This document shows, one piece after another, positions 26,581 through 34,999 of a stretch of DNA of 58,537 nucleotides. Both the position numbers and the translations under genes were made by a program. This DNA is from Bacillota bacterium (GTDB lineage Bacteria; Bacillota; Clostridia; Clostridiales; Clostridiaceae). The DNA lies in the NCBI GenBank assembly GCA_023435985.1, contig JAEZKY010000320.1, forward strand, positions 1 through 58,537. Direction: 5' to 3'. The notes beneath the pieces were generated by a model. It was given only the letters and a program-made list of their open reading frames with translations, ran no database searches and was not told where the DNA came from. Positions within the stretch are counted from its first letter, which is position 1. Each line of letters starts with the position of its first letter.

Positions 26581-26617
26581 AAAATAATAAGCTGCAGAGA
26601 AGTCTCCACAGCTTATT
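26581..26617 (-). terminator. riboswitch expression-platform terminator
   Basis: AATAAGCTG and CAGCTTATT (26609-26617 and 26586-26594) form the stem on the minus strand, followed by a T-rich tract. The 8-mer in its 5' side (plus-strand AGAGAAGT, 26596-26603) is exactly complementary to aptamer 3' bases (plus-strand ACTTCTCT, 26672-26679), so an antiterminator can form. Confidence 0.75.
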
Positions 26618-26659
26618 AAGCAATAATATTTATGGGTATACTAAAAAAACTATATGATA

Positions 26660-26803
26660 TAGTATACGAACACTTCTCTTCGACGCTTACGAGATTAGCT
26701 GACGGATTCGGATTGAAGATAATTAACCCTACTTATCAGAAATGATAAGATTAACCCCAATAGTTGGTTCTCCCGCTCAAATTGATTCAGCGCTATTAAT
26801 ATT
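26660..26803 (-). ncRNA. ydaO/yuaA c-di-AMP riboswitch aptamer
   Basis: On the minus strand the conserved blocks appear in order: GAGCGGGAGAACCAA, TTGGGGTTAATC, TAGGGTTAATT, then CCGAATCCGTCAGCTAATC and CTCGTAAGCGTCGAAGAG. These match my memory of the ydaO/yuaA element that binds two c-di-AMP molecules. Known members are mostly OFF switches acting by transcription termination. The terminator at 26581-26617 fits that. It precedes dapB. Confidence 0.93.
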
Positions 26804-26830
26804 ATTTTTTACTATTAATACCTTTATATA

Positions 26831-26859
26831 AACATATCATGTTAACATATATATGTCAA
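26831..26859 (-). promoter_or_regulatory. promoter of the riboswitch-dapB-ablB transcript
   Basis: Minus strand: -35 TTGACA (26854-26859), 17-base spacer, -10 TATGTT (26831-26836). The predicted start lies about 20 bases before the aptamer. A near-palindrome at 26838-26863 (CATGTTAACAT...) overlaps the -35 and spacer and could be an operator. Confidence 0.65.
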
Positions 26860-27034
26860 CATGTATATATAGGCGTATGTGGTTGTGTATATATAAAATT
26901 TTGGTTAAAATATTGAATAGATTACTAAATATTGACGTATATTTATGTAAATGTTAGTATAATTAAGTTATAGTATATTTATTCAGAAAACATAGTGATT
27001 CTTAAGGATTGCTTAACATAAATGGAGGTTATTT

Positions 27035-27652
27035 ATGGATAACACGCTTAGATCAAAGGAAGAATTAATATTAAAGATGGAAGAATTAATATCAAAAAAT
27101 GAAGGCCCTTTTAGTATAGTAGCAGCTGATATTGATGATTTGAAAAATTTAAATAATATACATGGAAAGTCTATTGGAGATGAAGTAATAAAGAAGATTA
27201 TTTCAATATTTAACAATAATTTATCTTCAACAGATTTGGTCTGTAGATGTGGGGATGAATTTAATATATTGCTCGTAAAAAAAGGAGCTGAAAGAAGCTT
27301 TATGGAGCTAGAGGAAATAAGAAGATACTTATCAGATAATACATTTAACTTGAATGATAATGAGGATGGAAATATTTATTTTACATTGAGTTTTGGAGTA
27401 GCAAGTTATCCAAGAGATGCTAAAAATGTTGTGGAACTTTTTAGAGTAGCTGATAGTGCACTGTTTAGAGCAAAAGGACTTGGGAAAAATAGAATATGTC
27501 TTTCTGAAGCAGAAAGCATGGTTTTAAAATCAAACTATTTTACGAAAACTCAGCTTGATAGACTCTCAAGGCTTTCAAAAGCAACTGATAGAACAGAAGC
27601 TTTTCTTCTTAGAGAAGCACTTGATGATTTGTTTAAAAAATATAGTAAATAA
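27035..27652 (+). CDS. GGDEF-domain protein with ribbon-helix-helix-like C-terminus
   Basis: 205 residues. A GGDEF domain (about 25-155) has the metal motif ADIDDLKNLN, the signature as RCGDEF (first Gly replaced by Cys), and LSFGVASYPRDA. The tail (about 165-205: TKTQLDRLSRLSKATDRTEAFLLREALDDLFKKY) has the strand-helix-helix look of MetJ/Arc-type DNA-binding domains. Thus it may be a DNA-binding diguanylate cyclase or a c-di-GMP/GTP-sensing regulator. It has no membrane or PAS sensor. Divergent from the c-di-AMP riboswitch operon. Confidence 0.82.
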   Translation: MDNTLRSKEELILKMEELISKNEGPFSIVAADIDDLKNLNNIHGKSIGDEVIKKIISIFNNNLSSTDLVCRCGDEFNILLVKKGAERSFMELEEIRRYLSDNTFNLNDNEDGNIYFTLSFGVASYPRDAKNVVELFRVADSALFRAKGLGKNRICLSEAESMVLKSNYFTKTQLDRLSRLSKATDRTEAFLLREALDDLFKKYSK

Positions 27653-27717
27653 ATATGAAAAGAGATACTACATTAAAAGTAATTTTGAAATGATAACTAC
27701 ATATAGTTTGGGCTAAA

Positions 27718-27753
27718 AAATGATACAATTAAGTAATTGTATCATCTTTTTTA
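27718..27753 (+). terminator. terminator after the GGDEF gene
   Basis: ATGATACAATT (27720-27730) pairs with AATTGTATCAT (27735-27745), then CTTTTTTAT. Confidence 0.9.
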
Positions 27754-27783
27754 TATATATGATAGTTGAACTTTTTGATTATA

Positions 27784-28179
27784 TTACAGTGAAAATGTTT
27801 CGGGTTCACCGTTGAAAGAATAAATAGAAGCTGTTCCTTTAGTGAAGTATAAAACAGCAAAAATTCCGTCATCAAGGCTATACATACGTTTTAAAGAAGG
27901 ATATGCTTCTAGTGCAAATTCCTTTACTTCACGTCTATCATCATTTGCAACTTCTCCAGCAACACGAATCCATTGACCTTTTTTGTTCATAGTAGAGATT
28001 TCAACCTTTGGGTTTTGTAACATTTGATTAAAACAATCTTTTTTGTTGTTAGTAACAATATATAATTTTTCTTCATATTCAAAAACAGCGCCAAATGGTC
28101 TTACTCTTGGTTGATCACCTTCAGTAGTAGCTAAGTAAAAAGTACCACTCTCTTTTAAAAATTCCAATGCTTTTTTCAT
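27784..28179 (-). CDS. pyridoxamine 5'-phosphate oxidase-fold flavoprotein
   Basis: 131 residues of a split-barrel FMN-binding protein: MKKALEFLKESGTFYLATTEGDQPRVRPFG, then KLYIVTNNKKDCFNQMLQNPKVEIS and WIRVAGEVANDDR. Family members are small FMN or F420 reductases or heme-related proteins; function is unassigned. Divergent from an HxlR-type regulator, a common pair in Firmicutes, so that regulator probably controls it. Confidence 0.85.
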   Translation of the reverse strand: MKKALEFLKESGTFYLATTEGDQPRVRPFGAVFEYEEKLYIVTNNKKDCFNQMLQNPKVEISTMNKKGQWIRVAGEVANDDRREVKEFALEAYPSLKRMYSLDDGIFAVLYFTKGTASIYSFNGEPETFSL

Positions 28180-28308
28180 AATGATTGCTCCTCCTGCATC
28201 TGCATGTTAAAATTAATTATACAATAATGATAACATGTATAGTATAAATAACAAGTACGATTTTTATATTGTGTAAGTATCTATTAGGATACTATTGAAG
28301 GAGATATG

Positions 28309-28644
28309 ATGGAAGAAATTAATGATCTTTTTGGGAAATGTCCATATTTTACGGTTCAAAAAGTGTTCTCGGGGAAATGGTCAATATTAATCATACATCA
28401 TTTGAATGATGGAACATTGCGTTATGGAGAATTACAAAGAAGAATTGGGGATATTACACAGGCTACACTAACAAAGCAATTGAGAATGCTTGAGGATTTC
28501 GGATTAATTAATCGATATGTTTATTCTGAGGTTCCTCCAAAGGTAGAATATTCATTAACGGACTTAGGAAAAGCTTTTAGGCCAGTACTGGAACAATTTG
28601 AAATATGGGGAGATAAGTATATTGAATATCTTAAAAATAAATAA
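28309..28644 (+). CDS. HxlR family transcriptional regulator
   Basis: 111 residues: the winged-helix of the HxlR group, with KWSILIIHHLNDGTLRYGELQRRIGDITQATLTKQLRMLEDFGLI and EYSLTDLGKAF. An N-terminal cysteine (GKCPYF) is conserved in redox- or electrophile-sensing members such as YodB/HypR, so sensing by C12 is possible. The second of two adjacent ATGs is 6 bases from AAGGAG and preferred. Confidence 0.88.
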   Translation: MEEINDLFGKCPYFTVQKVFSGKWSILIIHHLNDGTLRYGELQRRIGDITQATLTKQLRMLEDFGLINRYVYSEVPPKVEYSLTDLGKAFRPVLEQFEIWGDKYIEYLKNK

Positions 28645-28681
28645 AGTATACTAAAACAATAAAAATAAAATAAATAATAGA

Positions 28682-28720
28682 GGTGCCGCATTATTCAAAA
28701 ATGAATTTGCGGTATTTTTT
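28682..28720 (+). terminator. terminator after hxlR-type gene
   Basis: TGCCGCATTATTCA and TGAATTTGCGGTA pair, followed by TTTTTT. Confidence 0.8.
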
Positions 28721-28859
28721 ATTAGCAATACCCAATAGTATGTATAATTGGACTAAATATTGTTTTGGTAAGCTAGCTTAATGAGGAGAAAAAGATATTT
28801 CACCATTACAAGCCTGTAATCATATGGGATATAATTCACAATGAGTTAAAAGAATATTT

Positions 28860-29183
28860 TTAAGAAAGTACAACATTGCCATTCCCAATAATCACAAGAG
28901 TGTAATCAAAATCTAATGGTTTGATGGTATATTCTGGGGAATTAGGTTCTAAGAATATAAATTCCTGCATTGCTAGACTTTCATCAAAAATTTGAACAAT
29001 AACTTTAAATGTAGGAGAAGTATTTTTTATTTTATAAGAGGAACGAGTTAATAAGTCTGTATCTTTAACTTTATAAAGTCCTTGAGTGAAAGATTTTGCT
29101 TCAGGCTGAGCAATAGAGGAAAGTGGGTTTATGTTAAGTGATAGAAGTAAAATAATAGGGAAGACAGCAATAAATTTTTTCAT
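28860..29183 (-). CDS. small secreted protein, paralogue 3 of 3
   Basis: 107 residues with signal peptide (MKKFIAVFPIILLLSLNI...) and the same mature pattern as the genes at 933 and 1357: TQGLYKVKDTDLL, YKIKNTS, LEPNSPEYTI and YTLVIIGNGNVVLS. It is 27 kb away from the other two, so the family has dispersed. The function is unknown, and it stands alone here. Confidence 0.75.
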   Translation of the reverse strand: MKKFIAVFPIILLLSLNINPLSSIAQPEAKSFTQGLYKVKDTDLLTRSSYKIKNTSPTFKVIVQIFDESLAMQEFIFLEPNSPEYTIKPLDFDYTLVIIGNGNVVLS

Positions 29184-29375
29184 TTGATTAACCTCATTTC
29201 ATAAAAATAATGTAAAAGTTATAGAACGGAAAATAATAAAAAAAGTTTGAGATATGGAATAATTATTTTCCGATTATCAGTAAATATAATTTATAATTAT
29301 ATTTAAGAGGAAACGAACTGCATTGCCTAAGTAACTAATCATTCAATTTATATTATGTGATAATTGAAAAAATAT

Positions 29376-29419
29376 ATTCTAGAATAGAAGTTAAGTGATA
29401 TTAATATACATTCTAGAAT
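29376..29419. promoter_or_regulatory. pair of ATTCTAGAAT palindromes
   Basis: Two identical 10-bp palindromes at 29376-29385 and 29410-29419, centres 34 bases apart, upstream of the GNAT gene. The flanks differ. The 303-base gap around them has no gene. Confidence 0.45.
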
Positions 29420-29486
29420 GAGGTATGAATTTGCTGAATTATTATTAATAACTAAAAAAGAAGTATAAATAAAGGAGAGTAGGATT

Positions 29487-29963
29487 ATGCATAAAATCAG
29501 ACTAGCGGAGAAAGAAGATTTAAAACCAATAGTCGAGTTATTGAATAACGTGACATTAAATTTACTCAGAAAAAATATAAATCAATGGACACTTCCCTGG
29601 GATTCTTATGTAATAGGTGGAGATATAGAAAATGGAAATGTATATATAATGACTAGCAATGAATATATAATTGGAACATTTTCATTGAGAAACATGAGCA
29701 GTAATCTATCTATTAATATTAGCGAAAGCAATAATTTATACCTATATAGAATAGCAATATTGCCAGAATATCAAGGGAAGGATGCAGGATGTGAATTGAT
29801 TGATTATGCTGTGCAGATTTCAAGAAATTTAGGTAAGAGTTTATATTTAGATTGCTGGGCAGGAAATGAAAAATTAAAAACTTTTTATTCTAAAGCAGGA
29901 TTTAATTATTGTGGAGATTTTCCAGAGGAGGATTACCAAATTAGTGTTTTTAAATATTTTTAA
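29487..29963 (+). CDS. GNAT family N-acetyltransferase
   Basis: 158 residues. IRLAEKEDLKPIVELLNNVT at the start, LYLYRIAILPEYQGKDAGCELIDYAV (acetyl-CoA loop reads Q-G-K-D-A-G) and LKTFYSKAGFNYCGDF at the end. Substrate unknown. AAAGGAGAG ribosome site. Monocistronic, with a terminator after it. Confidence 0.85.
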   Translation: MHKIRLAEKEDLKPIVELLNNVTLNLLRKNINQWTLPWDSYVIGGDIENGNVYIMTSNEYIIGTFSLRNMSSNLSINISESNNLYLYRIAILPEYQGKDAGCELIDYAVQISRNLGKSLYLDCWAGNEKLKTFYSKAGFNYCGDFPEEDYQISVFKYF

Positions 29964-30022
29964 TAAAAAAGCCATTTATTTTTTAAAAAAATAAGGTGCT
30001 ATTTAAAAATAGAGAATAAAAA

Positions 30023-30053
30023 AAGAAACTAGCGGGTATTCTAGTTTCTTTTA
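30023..30053 (+). terminator. terminator after GNAT gene
   Basis: AAGAAACTAG (30023-30032) pairs with CTAGTTTCTT (30041-30050), then TTATA. Confidence 0.8.
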
Positions 30054-30481
30054 TAAATGGGTATATATAAGGGTTAAGAGATATTGAAATTTATAAGGGG
30101 TAATTTCAATATGTATAAATAACTCTATAGCAGTAATAGTATACGACATATTATGATAAAATGCAACAGAAAATAATAAAAAATATAATAATTTAAATTA
30201 AAAAGGTCTTATAATTGATGCAGAAAATTATTAGCTATATAAAATATAATATATTTTTAATATAACAATATACAATTATAAAAAAATGTAACAATAAGGA
30301 AAAACGTTTAAGAAAGGATATGAGCTATTCAATATAATTATTAGCAATGATATGATCAAACTTCACTAAATATTAACTACAGATATATTTGACAAGTGTG
30401 TTATAATTAATTCATTCTAAAAAAATATTGAATAATATGTGCAGAGACTAAAAGATTTGCATAAAGTAAGGATGTGGAAGA
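30054..30481 (+). other. 428-base gap before fabH with an 11-bp inverted repeat
   Basis: No coding frame. ATATTGAAATT (30081-30091) and its complement (30102-30112) form a perfect hairpin or operator. An extended -10 (TGTTATAAT, near 30400) is the best promoter candidate for fabH. Nothing else stands out. Confidence 0.4.
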
Positions 30482-31450
30482 ATGGGGATACAAATCATAT
30501 CAGCAGGTAGCGCATTACCTGAATTGGCAGTAACAAATGATGACTTATCGAGATTTCTAGATACTAGTGATGAATGGATTAGTACTCGTACAGGAATTAA
30601 ACAAAGATATATTGCAACAAAGGAAACAACTACGGATTTGGGCATAAAAGCAGCTAGAATTGCTCTTGAAAATAGTGGGCTATCCAAAGATGATATAGAA
30701 TTAGTTGTATGTGCTACAGGAACACCAGATGTATGTGCACCAACAGTAGCAGCAAATATAAAAAAGGAATTAGGAATAGAAAGTGCTCCCGCCTTTGATA
30801 TCAATACAAATTGTTCAAGCTTCATATACGCAATTACCGTTGCTGAAAGTTTAATGAAAAATTGCAATTATAAAAATGCAATTGTCATTGGTGTTGATGT
30901 AAATAGTCAGATTATAGATTGGAACGATAGAGGGACAGCAGTGCTTTTTGGAGATGGAGCAGGGGCTGTGGTAATATCAAATACTGAAAGTTCAGGAATT
31001 ATTTCAACTTATTTGGATTGCATTATAGATCAAGATAATTCTCTTGCATGTAACAATAAAATAGATTCAACTCCGTTTTTTGAAACAGATGCTGAGCGAA
31101 ATACAAAGGTAACAATGAGCGGTAAAAGTGTAATGAGATTTGCAACAAAAGCATTTACGGAAGCAGTAAGTGCAGTTATAGATAAAGCAAATATTTCAGT
31201 AGAAGACATTAAAATTATTATCCCTCATCAAGCAAATTTGAGAATTTTAAAGGCAGCTGCTAGCAAAATGAATATAGATGAAGATAAAATCTATGTAAAT
31301 ATAGATAAAGTAGCTAATACACAGGCAGCAACTATTCCAATTGCATTGCATGAAGCTTTGGAGAAAAAGCTTATAAATAGAGGGGATATTGTTTTGTTTG
31401 TAGCTTTTGGAGCAGGTCTTTCTTCAGGAGCAGTATTACTTGAATGGTAA
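30482..31450 (+). CDS. fabH: 3-oxoacyl-ACP synthase III (KAS III)
   Basis: 322 residues. Initiating condensing enzyme that joins acetyl-CoA or another acyl-CoA to malonyl-ACP. Catalytic triad visible: Cys in FDINTNCSSFIYAI (about 113), His in IIPHQANLRIL and Asn in VANTQAATIP. LFGDGAGAVVI and the C-terminal FGAGLSSGAVLLEW are typical. It stands alone, away from the usual fab cluster, so it could be a second KAS III with a different primer or a specialised role. Confidence 0.9.
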   Translation: MGIQIISAGSALPELAVTNDDLSRFLDTSDEWISTRTGIKQRYIATKETTTDLGIKAARIALENSGLSKDDIELVVCATGTPDVCAPTVAANIKKELGIESAPAFDINTNCSSFIYAITVAESLMKNCNYKNAIVIGVDVNSQIIDWNDRGTAVLFGDGAGAVVISNTESSGIISTYLDCIIDQDNSLACNNKIDSTPFFETDAERNTKVTMSGKSVMRFATKAFTEAVSAVIDKANISVEDIKIIIPHQANLRILKAAASKMNIDEDKIYVNIDKVANTQAATIPIALHEALEKKLINRGDIVLFVAFGAGLSSGAVLLEW

Positions 31451-31552
31451 TGGTTCAATTGAGGTTGATATTGTTAAAAAACTATTTATTTTAGAAGAAA
31501 TTAATTAATTTGGTATTATATTAAACAAAGATTATAATAATGTTACTATATT

Positions 31553-31589
31553 AAAGAAGCGCATTTTCAAAGAAGATGCGCTTTCTTTA
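31553..31589 (+). terminator. terminator after fabH
   Basis: AAAGAAGCGCAT and ATGCGCTTTCTTT pair with one bulge and end in T-rich sequence. Confidence 0.8.
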
Positions 31590-31733
31590 TAAGTATTTTT
31601 ATTTAACTGTGGTGTAGAATTTTTTAATTAATTAAATGGATAAACTGATAATGACATATGCAATAACGAAACCTTGTGATCAATTATATAATAATTTTAT
31701 AGTTGATATATAATTGGAATTATAATAAGTTCA

Positions 31734-32156
31734 TCATTTATCTAGATTTAAATTATTCAAAAAGCTATTAACTTCCATTAAAGCTTTTCTGCTATTTTCA
31801 TAAGTTAGTAAATTAAGCATATTATTATAGTTGAGCCATTTGAATTCATGTATTTCGTCTTTTTGTAAATTTAGAATTCTGTCTGATATTTTGCCTATGA
31901 AAAAAATCACTTCTTTTATTCTTCCTTCAGGTAATGTATATTCTATTTTTGTTTTAAATCCATCAAGGAATGTTATATTTAATCCGGTTTCTTCAAGAAC
32001 CTCACGTCTTGCAGTTTCCTTTTCGTCTTCACCTTTTTCCATCCGTCCTTTAGGGAAGCCCCAATATCCATTTGCTTTGCTTTTGATTGCTATGAATTCA
32101 ACTTCTGAACCATATTTCCTGTATACAATAGCACCATATGACTTTTTTTTAATCAT
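31734..32156 (-). CDS. NUDIX hydrolase
   Basis: 140 residues: the NUDIX box is GRMEKGEDEKETARREVLEETGLNI, matching G-x5-E-x7-REUxEExGU. The preceding SKANGYWGFPK places it among diadenosine-polyphosphate or nucleotide-cleaning enzymes of the MutT/AP4A type (bis-5'-nucleosyl). Specificity is not certain. Its start is about 155 bases from the inverted binding-site array at 32310. Confidence 0.88.
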   Translation of the reverse strand: MIKKKSYGAIVYRKYGSEVEFIAIKSKANGYWGFPKGRMEKGEDEKETARREVLEETGLNITFLDGFKTKIEYTLPEGRIKEVIFFIGKISDRILNLQKDEIHEFKWLNYNNMLNLLTYENSRKALMEVNSFLNNLNLDK

Positions 32157-32309
32157 TGAAGTCCTCCTAATATAATAATCAACTTAAAAATAATTATTCA
32201 GTATCTTAAATTTATAATTTTATACAAATATTGCAACATAGTTACATTTATTAGAAAAAGAAAACGTCAAAAATTTACTGAGATTTGTAAAGGATAAAAT
32301 ATTTTGTTT

Positions 32310-32366
32310 AAAATTAGATTAAAATATAATTCTAATGCTATTATAATTATATTTTAATCTAATTTT
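32310..32366. repeat. perfect 22-bp inverted repeat within the repeat array
   Basis: Bases 32310-32331 are the exact reverse complement of 32345-32366, with a 13-base spacer. The right arm is part of the rightward 11-bp array, so the left arm holds the same sites facing the NUDIX gene. Confidence 0.85.
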
Positions 32367-32371
32367 AATGT
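32328..32371 (+). promoter_or_regulatory. 11-bp direct-repeat array A (four units)
   Basis: Four consecutive 11-mers: AATTCTAATGC, TATTATAATTA, TATTTTAATCT, AATTTTAATGT. An 11-bp period is one helical turn, as for OmpR/PhoB-type response-regulator boxes. A -10-like TATAAC lies at 32409-32414 and no good -35 is seen, which suggests activation. Confidence 0.7.
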
Positions 32372-32414
32372 TCCAATGTAATAATAATAGTGAAAAAAGA
32401 TTTATTATTATAAC

Positions 32415-32558
32415 GAAAGGAAAAGTATTCTTTCATCATCAAATATTTTTCTAGAAGTTTTTTGATTTCTGAAAGTCGTCGTCAGAAATCTATATATAAT
32501 CTTTTTAAATTTTTATTCATATTTCTCAAGAGAGTTGTTTTTATGGCAACTCTTTTTA
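32415..32558 (+). ncRNA. candidate small RNA A of the two-component island
   Basis: No coding frame. It begins near AAAGGAAAAG, holds a hairpin GATTTCTG/CAGAAATC (about 32463-32489), and ends in a terminator AGAGTTG (32531-32537)/CAACTCT (32547-32553) with TTTT. It aligns with the segment at 37333-37486 in order and spacing (AAGGAAAA, AAATATTTTT, GTTTTTT, ATTTCTG...AGAAAT). Confidence 0.55.
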
Positions 32559-32754
32559 TATTTAGATGAAATCATTAAAAAATAATTTGTTTGATTGAAT
32601 ATATTCAAATATCTCTTTGATAATAAATAAGCCGATACTTATAGAAATAATATATATAAATAAAAGACAAATTAATATATAATATTTTATTATCAAGGAG
32701 AGAGAATTAATTAAGAAATATGGAAAGCATATTAATTACAAGGAGGTTATAATT

Positions 32755-33435
32755 TTGAGTGACTTTAAAATTCTTTTGGTAGAAGATGAAAAGCAAATGT
32801 CTATGTTTATTGAAATGGAACTTACCCACGAGGGATATAAAGTTGATATAGAGTATGATGGAAGAGAAGTTGTTAAAAAAGTAAAAGATTTAGAATACAA
32901 TTTAATACTTCTCGATATCATGATACCTAACTTAAATGGAATTGAAGTTTGCAGGAGAATTAGGGAATTTTCTAATGTGCCAATAATAATGCTGACAGCT
33001 AAAGGAGATGTATCAGATAAAGTTATAGGTCTTGATGCGGGTGCTAATGATTATTTAACTAAACCATTTGATATAGAAGAATTATTAGCAAGAATAAGGG
33101 TGTATACAAGGGAAAAAGCATTAAACAATGAAACTAATATAATTAATGTAAATGATATAACTATGGATGATAGAACACATCAAGTATGGCGAGATGGGAA
33201 AGAAATTGAACTTACTAAAAAAGAATATGATCTTTTAAAAACTTTATTAGTAAATAAGAATATTGTTCTTACAAGAGATCAATTAATTGAAGCGGTATGG
33301 GGATATGAGTATGCTGGAGATACTAATGTAGTAGATGTTTTTATAAGATATTTAAGAAGTAAAATTGATGATGAATTTAATAAAAAAGCCATATCTACTA
33401 TAAGAGGAGTTGGATACGTTATTAAAGGGGAGTAA
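32755..33435 (+). CDS. OmpR-family response regulator
   Basis: 226 residues from a TTG behind AAGGAGG. Receiver domain (1-120) with acidic pocket VEDEKQ, phospho-aspartate in LILLDIMIPNLNG (about 52), and the TAK and PFD motifs. The C-terminal winged helix (125-226) has KEIELTKKEYDLLKTLL and VDVFIRYLRSKID. It overlaps the operon with the kinase gene (2 bases between). Likely binds the nearby 11-bp repeat arrays (inference). Closest in type to ArlR/CroR-like regulators. Confidence 0.95.
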   Translation: MSDFKILLVEDEKQMSMFIEMELTHEGYKVDIEYDGREVVKKVKDLEYNLILLDIMIPNLNGIEVCRRIREFSNVPIIMLTAKGDVSDKVIGLDAGANDYLTKPFDIEELLARIRVYTREKALNNETNIINVNDITMDDRTHQVWRDGKEIELTKKEYDLLKTLLVNKNIVLTRDQLIEAVWGYEYAGDTNVVDVFIRYLRSKIDDEFNKKAISTIRGVGYVIKGE

Positions 33436-33437
33436 TT

Positions 33438-34841
33438 ATGAATTTTAGAATTTTTAATAATGCAAGAATTTCTATTAAGCTTACTATAGTTTATGCACTT
33501 ATGTTTTCGTTAATATTAATAGTGTTAAATGCATTAATTTTATTTGGGATAGAACGTTATTTGTATATTGAAGCAGATACTGATATTGAAGATACACAAG
33601 ATATAATATTAAATATGATTGCGGCAGGAGATAAACAAATAGATTTATCAGATGATAAAATATTCTCTGATATATCTTCAAAAGAAGATATATATGTAAG
33701 CATAATAAAAAAAGATGGAGAATTAATAAATACATCAAAAAATTTTCCTAAAAGTCTGAGTAAGCTTGAATACAATGTTAAATATATAAATGATAATGAG
33801 ATACACTTAGATCATAAAGGAAGACATTTTGAATATAAAGGTGTTGAATATGATAGCGAGGAGTATGGTGAAGTATATTTTCAAATAATAAAAGATATGA
33901 AAAGTGAATATAATTTTATGAAAATGGGATTTGTACTTATGGCAATTGCTGATTTCATAGGTATTGTTGCTTCCATTATAGTAGGATACATAGTAAGTAA
34001 GAAAATGCTAAAGCCAATTGATTACATAACTGAAACTGCTAAGAATATAAGCATTAATAATTTAAAAGAAAGAATGGATATTACAGGTCCGGATGATGAA
34101 CTTAAAAGACTTGCAAATACTTTTAATAATATGATAGATAGACTTCAAGATTCATTTAATAGACAGATACAATTTGTAGCTGATGCCTCTCATGAGCTTA
34201 GAACTCCAATTGCAGTTGTGCAGGGATATGCAAACCTTTTAGATAGATGGGGAAAGAATGATGCAGATGCATTGGAAAAATCAATATATGCAATTAAATT
34301 AGAAGCTAATAATATGGCTGATTTGGTTGAAAGGTTATTGTTTTTAGCAAAAGGTGATAGTGGTACTCAGGTGATAGAGAAGAAAGAATTCTACATTAAT
34401 GAATTAATAGAAGAAGTAGTTAAAGAAAGTAACGTTATAGATCAAAGCCATGAAATAGTTAGTGCTAGAAATGATATTGGAAAAATTGCTGCAGATTATG
34501 GAATGATTAAGCAGATGTTAAGGGTATTTATTAATAATAGTATGAAGTTTACTCCTGAGGCTGGAAAAATAATGATCAATTCTGAAATAAATAAAGAATT
34601 TGTAAAAATAACTGTTAGTGATACAGGAATAGGAATGCCTAAGGATGAAATAGAAAATATTTTCGATAGATTCTATATAATAGATAAATCAAGATTTAAA
34701 GGAAAAGCAGGCACAGGATTAGGTTTATCTATTGCTAAATGGATTATTGACATTCACCAAGGAAGTGTGAAGGTAGAAAGTGAAGAAGGAAAGGGGACAA
34801 ATATAATTATTAAATTACATCTTAATACGAAATATAATTAA
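33438..34841 (+). CDS. sensor histidine kinase
   Basis: 467 residues. Two membrane segments (about 15-38 and 158-180) bound an extracytoplasmic sensor of about 120 residues rich in Asp and Lys. A HAMP linker (182-235) follows. HisKA has the phospho-acceptor in DASHELRTPIAVVQGY, and the ATPase has NSMKFTPEAG, DTGIGMPKDE and GTGLGLSIAKWI. Partner of the response regulator just upstream. The signal is unknown; the genes around point to the envelope. Confidence 0.95.
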   Translation: MNFRIFNNARISIKLTIVYALMFSLILIVLNALILFGIERYLYIEADTDIEDTQDIILNMIAAGDKQIDLSDDKIFSDISSKEDIYVSIIKKDGELINTSKNFPKSLSKLEYNVKYINDNEIHLDHKGRHFEYKGVEYDSEEYGEVYFQIIKDMKSEYNFMKMGFVLMAIADFIGIVASIIVGYIVSKKMLKPIDYITETAKNISINNLKERMDITGPDDELKRLANTFNNMIDRLQDSFNRQIQFVADASHELRTPIAVVQGYANLLDRWGKNDADALEKSIYAIKLEANNMADLVERLLFLAKGDSGTQVIEKKEFYINELIEEVVKESNVIDQSHEIVSARNDIGKIAADYGMIKQMLRVFINNSMKFTPEAGKIMINSEINKEFVKITVSDTGIGMPKDEIENIFDRFYIIDKSRFKGKAGTGLGLSIAKWIIDIHQGSVKVESEEGKGTNIIIKLHLNTKYN

Positions 34842-34862
34842 ATTAGAGAATTTTGCATAAGA

Positions 34863-34897
34863 AATTGCTGGGAACTTTTGCTCCCAGCAATTTTTTA
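34863..34897 (+). terminator. terminator of the two-component operon
   Basis: AATTGCTGGGA and TCCCAGCAATT pair around an 8-base loop, then TTTTATA. Confidence 0.9.
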
Positions 34898-34999
34898 TAT
34901 TTTTAAACTTTAGGAAATTTTTATACAATTTTTGTTAAGAATGTGTAATAGCTTTAACAATATTATTTTATTAGTGAGTATGTGAACTTTTAATTTGGA

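Noticed and set aside
26581..26820. Lysine riboswitch before dapB
   Set aside because: Lysine-riboswitch core sequences are absent; the conserved blocks match the ydaO c-di-AMP element instead.
32755..34841. Naming the two-component system PhoPR because of 11-bp boxes
   Set aside because: The 11-bp spacing is common to the whole OmpR/PhoB family, and the unit sequence does not match the Bacillus Pho box TTAACA.
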